Part shown: positions 14,293 through 17,233 of the stretch, piece by piece
Layout: every line of letters starts with the position of its first letter
Numbering within the stretch: position 1 is the stretch's first letter
Assembly (NCBI GenBank): GCA_041917975.1
Contig: JAYRWN010000110.1
Span: 1 to 17,233, forward strand
Source: JAYRWN01 sp041917975
Lineage (GTDB): Bacteria; Bacteroidota; Bacteroidia; Chitinophagales; Saprospiraceae
Direction of reading: 5' to 3'
Length of the DNA stretch: 17,233 nt
Notes under the pieces: generated by a model
What the model saw: only the letters and a program-made list of their open reading frames with translations
Told to the model about the DNA's origin: nothing
The model's database searches: none
Program-made: the position numbers and the translations under genes

Positions 14293-17016
14293 ATGAAAAT
14301 TGTATTAGGTCTAGTGGTTATCTTCTGTTGTGCAGCCCAACATCTCTTCACACAACCGCGCCAAATGTTCAAAACTTTGCAAGTTCCTGGACGTAACCGG
14401 CAATGTCAGATAGACACTATGTCCAACCGGGCCATATTACCCAGTGGCCGGTGGGTCACTCCCGCCGGTCAGGTGGTGCGTATAGCGCATGATCCATTTG
14501 GCCTAAGCATCAGCCCGGATGGCCGATGGGCCATTTGTTTGCACGACGGATTTATCACCCGCATTGCCCTGGGGCCAGGGTCTAACCTGCAGGTCAATCA
14601 GATTCCTGATTATCAAAAAACCATCCCCTCACCTCTTGAGGGTTCCTCCTTCATGGGCGTAGCCTTTTCGAAAGATTCCCGCCATGTATATTTAAGCGGT
14701 GGAGATAACGGGTTGGTGATTCATTTTGATGTTCTGAATTTAAAACGAATAGATACCATTACTCTGAATCAAAAAGTTCAGGACAGTTCTTACACGGAAA
14801 GTTTTGTGTCTGACCTGGTCATGGATACGCTGCATAACCAACTTTTAGTTCTCGACCGTGCTCATTTTCGCCTGGTGGCAATTGACCCGGTTACTCGTCA
14901 AATTAAAAAATCCCTGCCAGTAGGTCGGCAACCTTTCGGCTTAACCCTCACTCCGGACAGACGCTTTGCCTTTGTGGCCAATGTAGGACTTTATGAATAT
15001 CCCTTGGTGCCCGGTGTAACCCAGGCATCCCGGGATACCTTTATGCTCAAATTTCCTCCTTATGGGGCTCACACCCGCCAATCCAAACAAGGCGTAACCG
15101 TGGATGGTCGCCAGATTCCGGGATTGGGTGACCCTCTGGATGAACAGGCGATGAGTGTGTGGATGATTGATTTAAACACCTTGTCTGTGGTCCACAAGTT
15201 CAAACCCGGCTTGCAGATCGGAGAAATGATCGAAGAAGCTGAAGTGGTGGGCGGGGCCAGCCCCAATACCGTGGTTGCCACCAACCGTTTTGCTTATATC
15301 TCCAACGCCACGAATGATAACATTGCAGTTATAGACCACCAACAGCGGCACATTATAGACCATATCCCACTTAAGGTCCACCCGTTTTTGGATAACTACC
15401 GGGGATTGATGCCATTTGGCATGACCTTAACCCGCGACGAAAAAACCTTATTTGTAGCCTTGCTGGGTTTTAATGCCATCGCTGTGGTAGACCTGCCTTC
15501 GCGACAAGTTCGCGGACTAATCCCCGCCGGATGGGGGCCTACCCGGGTGAGTTTATCCCCGGATGAAAAATATCTGTATGTGACCTCATCCAGGGGATTA
15601 GGTGCTGGCCCTAATGGTGGTAAAAGTTTTGTGGCTCCGGCCCAAGGTACCTATGTCGGGGATATCCAGTTAGGTACGTTTCAGCAGCTTCCCCTACCCG
15701 ACAAGGATCAGTTAGCCCAGTTCACCCATCAGGTATTAAATAATACCTTTGAAGAGGTGATGGTGCCCTCAGCAAGTCCGGCGGTTTTTCCTCCTTTACC
15801 TGTATCTAAAAAGAAACCACTGATCAAATATATCGTCTACGTCACCAAGGAAAACCGCACCTATGATGAGTTTTTCGGACAATTATCTTCCGGGGATGCC
15901 ACGCTAGCCCGATATGGATTAGGCACCAGTTTTACATATCAAAAAGATACCATCCGGCAAGCCGACATTACCCCAAACCACCACCGGATTGCCCAACAGT
16001 TTGCCTATTCAGATAATTTTTATTGTGACTCGGACGCCTCCATTCACGGTCATCACTGGATGGTAGGCGTCATTCCCAACGAATGGGTGGAAGCCAATTC
16101 AAACCATGCTGCCCGTTTTAATCCATATTCTAAAGCTCCCGGCCGGCGTTTCCCACGCTCTACCGGTGCTATTGACCCGGAAGACTATAATGAAACTGGT
16201 GGCCTTTGGGAAGCTTTGGACCGAAAAAAGATCCCCTTTTACAATTTTGGGGAGGGTAATGAATATGCCGGCGTATGGGAGGAATGGGACCACCTTGAAT
16301 TTGGTGCCCGCCAGCCTGTAGTTTTCCCCATCCAGGAAGCTTTATATAACCGTACTTCACGCCAATACGCGGGGTTTAACATGGACATCCCGGATTGGCT
16401 GCGTATGGACCAGTTCGAAGCAGAATTCACCGCCATGTGGCTAAATAAAAAGAAAAAACTGCCCCTGCTGATTACCATCCAACTACCCAATGATCATGGC
16501 TCGGGAGTACGGCCCGCTGCCGGATATCCCTATCCCCACTCGTATATGGCTGATAATGATATCTCTTTGGGTCGATTATTACAGTTTTTATCACATACAC
16601 CCTATTGGGCCAATATGCTGGTCATCATTACCGAGGATGATCCCCAGGGTGGTGTGGATCATATTGATGCTCACCGGTCATTATTGCTCATGGCCGGCCC
16701 TTATGTTAAAAAAGGTTATGTCTCACATACGCACGCTAATTTTGGATCCATCCTGCGGGTTATCTATAACCTGCTGAGTGTACCCTACGTCAATCAGTAT
16801 GACGCCACCGCATCCTTATTAAGTGACTTTTTTACCGATGAACCGGATTTTACACCATATAAAATGGTTATTCCCGATCAACGGGTGTTTGATGTGGACA
16901 AGGCCATGGATATCTACCGAAAAACTTTTCAGTGGACCAGTCCTTCGCCCGGCATCAAGATGGATGATCCTACTGAACAGCGCAAAGAACATTACCGCCA
17001 GCAAAAACAAGACTAA
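14293..17016 (+). CDS. Exported YncE-like beta-propeller / phosphoesterase (PF04185-type) fusion protein
   Basis: A 907-residue exported two-domain protein. Residues 1-20 are a signal peptide (MKIVLGLVVIFCCAAQ...). Residues about 60-470 carry YVTN/YncE-type beta-propeller repeats: DPFGLSISPDGRWAICLHDG, QPFGLTLTPDRRFAFVANVG, MPFGMTLTRDEKTLFVALLG, VSLSPDEKYLYVTSSRG. Residues about 512-880 are an alkaline-phosphatase-superfamily phosphoesterase of the phospholipase C/acid phosphatase type: IVYVTKENRTYDEFFGQL (near 519), SDNFYCDSDASIHGHHWM (573-590), PNDHGSG (near 733), TEDDPQGGVDHIDAHRS (780-796). The layout matches proteins annotated as bifunctional YncE/alkaline phosphatase family. Probably periplasmic or outer surface. 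Divergent from pbfA and sharing an operator-like palindrome, it may free phosphate or phosphonate headgroups from esters (phosphonolipids, phosphonoglycans) for SusCD uptake; substrate is inferred. Intact. Confidence 0.9.
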   Translation: MKIVLGLVVIFCCAAQHLFTQPRQMFKTLQVPGRNRQCQIDTMSNRAILPSGRWVTPAGQVVRIAHDPFGLSISPDGRWAICLHDGFITRIALGPGSNLQVNQIPDYQKTIPSPLEGSSFMGVAFSKDSRHVYLSGGDNGLVIHFDVLNLKRIDTITLNQKVQDSSYTESFVSDLVMDTLHNQLLVLDRAHFRLVAIDPVTRQIKKSLPVGRQPFGLTLTPDRRFAFVANVGLYEYPLVPGVTQASRDTFMLKFPPYGAHTRQSKQGVTVDGRQIPGLGDPLDEQAMSVWMIDLNTLSVVHKFKPGLQIGEMIEEAEVVGGASPNTVVATNRFAYISNATNDNIAVIDHQQRHIIDHIPLKVHPFLDNYRGLMPFGMTLTRDEKTLFVALLGFNAIAVVDLPSRQVRGLIPAGWGPTRVSLSPDEKYLYVTSSRGLGAGPNGGKSFVAPAQGTYVGDIQLGTFQQLPLPDKDQLAQFTHQVLNNTFEEVMVPSASPAVFPPLPVSKKKPLIKYIVYVTKENRTYDEFFGQLSSGDATLARYGLGTSFTYQKDTIRQADITPNHHRIAQQFAYSDNFYCDSDASIHGHHWMVGVIPNEWVEANSNHAARFNPYSKAPGRRFPRSTGAIDPEDYNETGGLWEALDRKKIPFYNFGEGNEYAGVWEEWDHLEFGARQPVVFPIQEALYNRTSRQYAGFNMDIPDWLRMDQFEAEFTAMWLNKKKKLPLLITIQLPNDHGSGVRPAAGYPYPHSYMADNDISLGRLLQFLSHTPYWANMLVIITEDDPQGGVDHIDAHRSLLLMAGPYVKKGYVSHTHANFGSILRVIYNLLSVPYVNQYDATASLLSDFFTDEPDFTPYKMVIPDQRVFDVDKAMDIYRKTFQWTSPSPGIKMDDPTEQRKEHYRQQKQD

Positions 17017-17233
17017 TTGACAGAATTACAAAAAATATTTTATCGTATGCCAATGCACTGATTTTAAGTTGTTTTTTTCGTTTCGCAAGTCCGATTTCAG
17101 AAGAATAAACCTATTTAAACTAACTGCGTATTTTTAATTTTAAGGTACCTGCCTTATCAAAAAACTGATTAACTTTCATTTTAGAATAATTTATAACATC
17201 AGCTTGAAAATAAGCTGTATAATTAATCCTTAA
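17017..17233. other. AT-rich non-coding end of window with a small hairpin
   Basis: No coding frame of note is visible on either strand after the phosphoesterase stop codon. CAGCTT (17200-17205) and AAGCTG (17212-17217) form a 6-bp stem with a 6-base loop, but no T-run follows on either strand, so a terminator cannot be claimed. Confidence 0.35.

Noticed and set aside
17200..17217. Hairpin CAGCTT/AAGCTG as terminator of the phosphoesterase gene.
   Set aside because: It is 184 bp beyond the stop codon and lacks a following T-run on either strand.

Overview
The window comes from a Bacteroidota genome, most likely a free-living environmental member. Evidence: a paired SusC (TonB-dependent outer-membrane channel with a carboxypeptidase-D-like N-terminal domain) and SusD lipoprotein, signal peptides ending in AQ, Bacteroidota-type promoter elements (TAnnTTTG), weak Shine-Dalgarno sequences, AT-rich intergenic DNA, and a DUF5690-type MFS protein. 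The genus cannot be fixed from the sequence alone.

The window holds one coherent 2-aminoethylphosphonate (AEP) / phosphonate catabolic locus. On the minus strand, read 5' to 3' (right to left): a PbfA-like PLP enzyme (14129-12777); an XRE-cupin regulator (12643-12035); a 410-bp non-coding control region; SusC (11624-8397) and SusD (8373-6808); a stem-loop; PhnA phosphonoacetate hydrolase (6726-5473); PhnY phosphonoacetaldehyde dehydrogenase (5495-4065); PhnW AEP:pyruvate aminotransferase (4031-2922); a DUF5690/MFS inner-membrane transporter (2781-1480); a DAO-family FAD oxidoreductase (1493-270); and the first 44 codons of a secreted protein cut by the left edge (134-1). Divergently on the plus strand lies a 907-residue exported beta-propeller/phosphoesterase fusion (14293-17016).

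Inferred pathway: the exported phosphoesterase may release phosphonate headgroups from lipids or glycans. SusC/SusD bring the ligand across the outer membrane and the DUF5690 protein across the inner membrane. PhnW converts AEP to phosphonoacetaldehyde, while PbfA feeds (R)-1-hydroxy-AEP and the FAD enzyme perhaps N-methyl-AEP or AEP into the same intermediate. PhnY oxidises it to phosphonoacetate and PhnA splits that to acetate and phosphate. The enzymes are known families. The unusual point is the packaging: a PUL-like SusCD uptake system, a secreted phosphoesterase and an XRE-cupin regulator dedicated to phosphonates, with no ABC phosphonate importer, no PhnX and no C-P lyase in the window.

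Control elements visible are a perfect palindrome exactly midway between the divergent pbfA and phosphoesterase genes, related ACTAAA/TTTAGT sequences upstream of susC and of the regulator, and a GC-rich stem-loop between susD and phnA that could set the ratio of uptake proteins to enzymes. No RNA genes, CRISPR arrays, insertion sequences or recombination sites were recognised.
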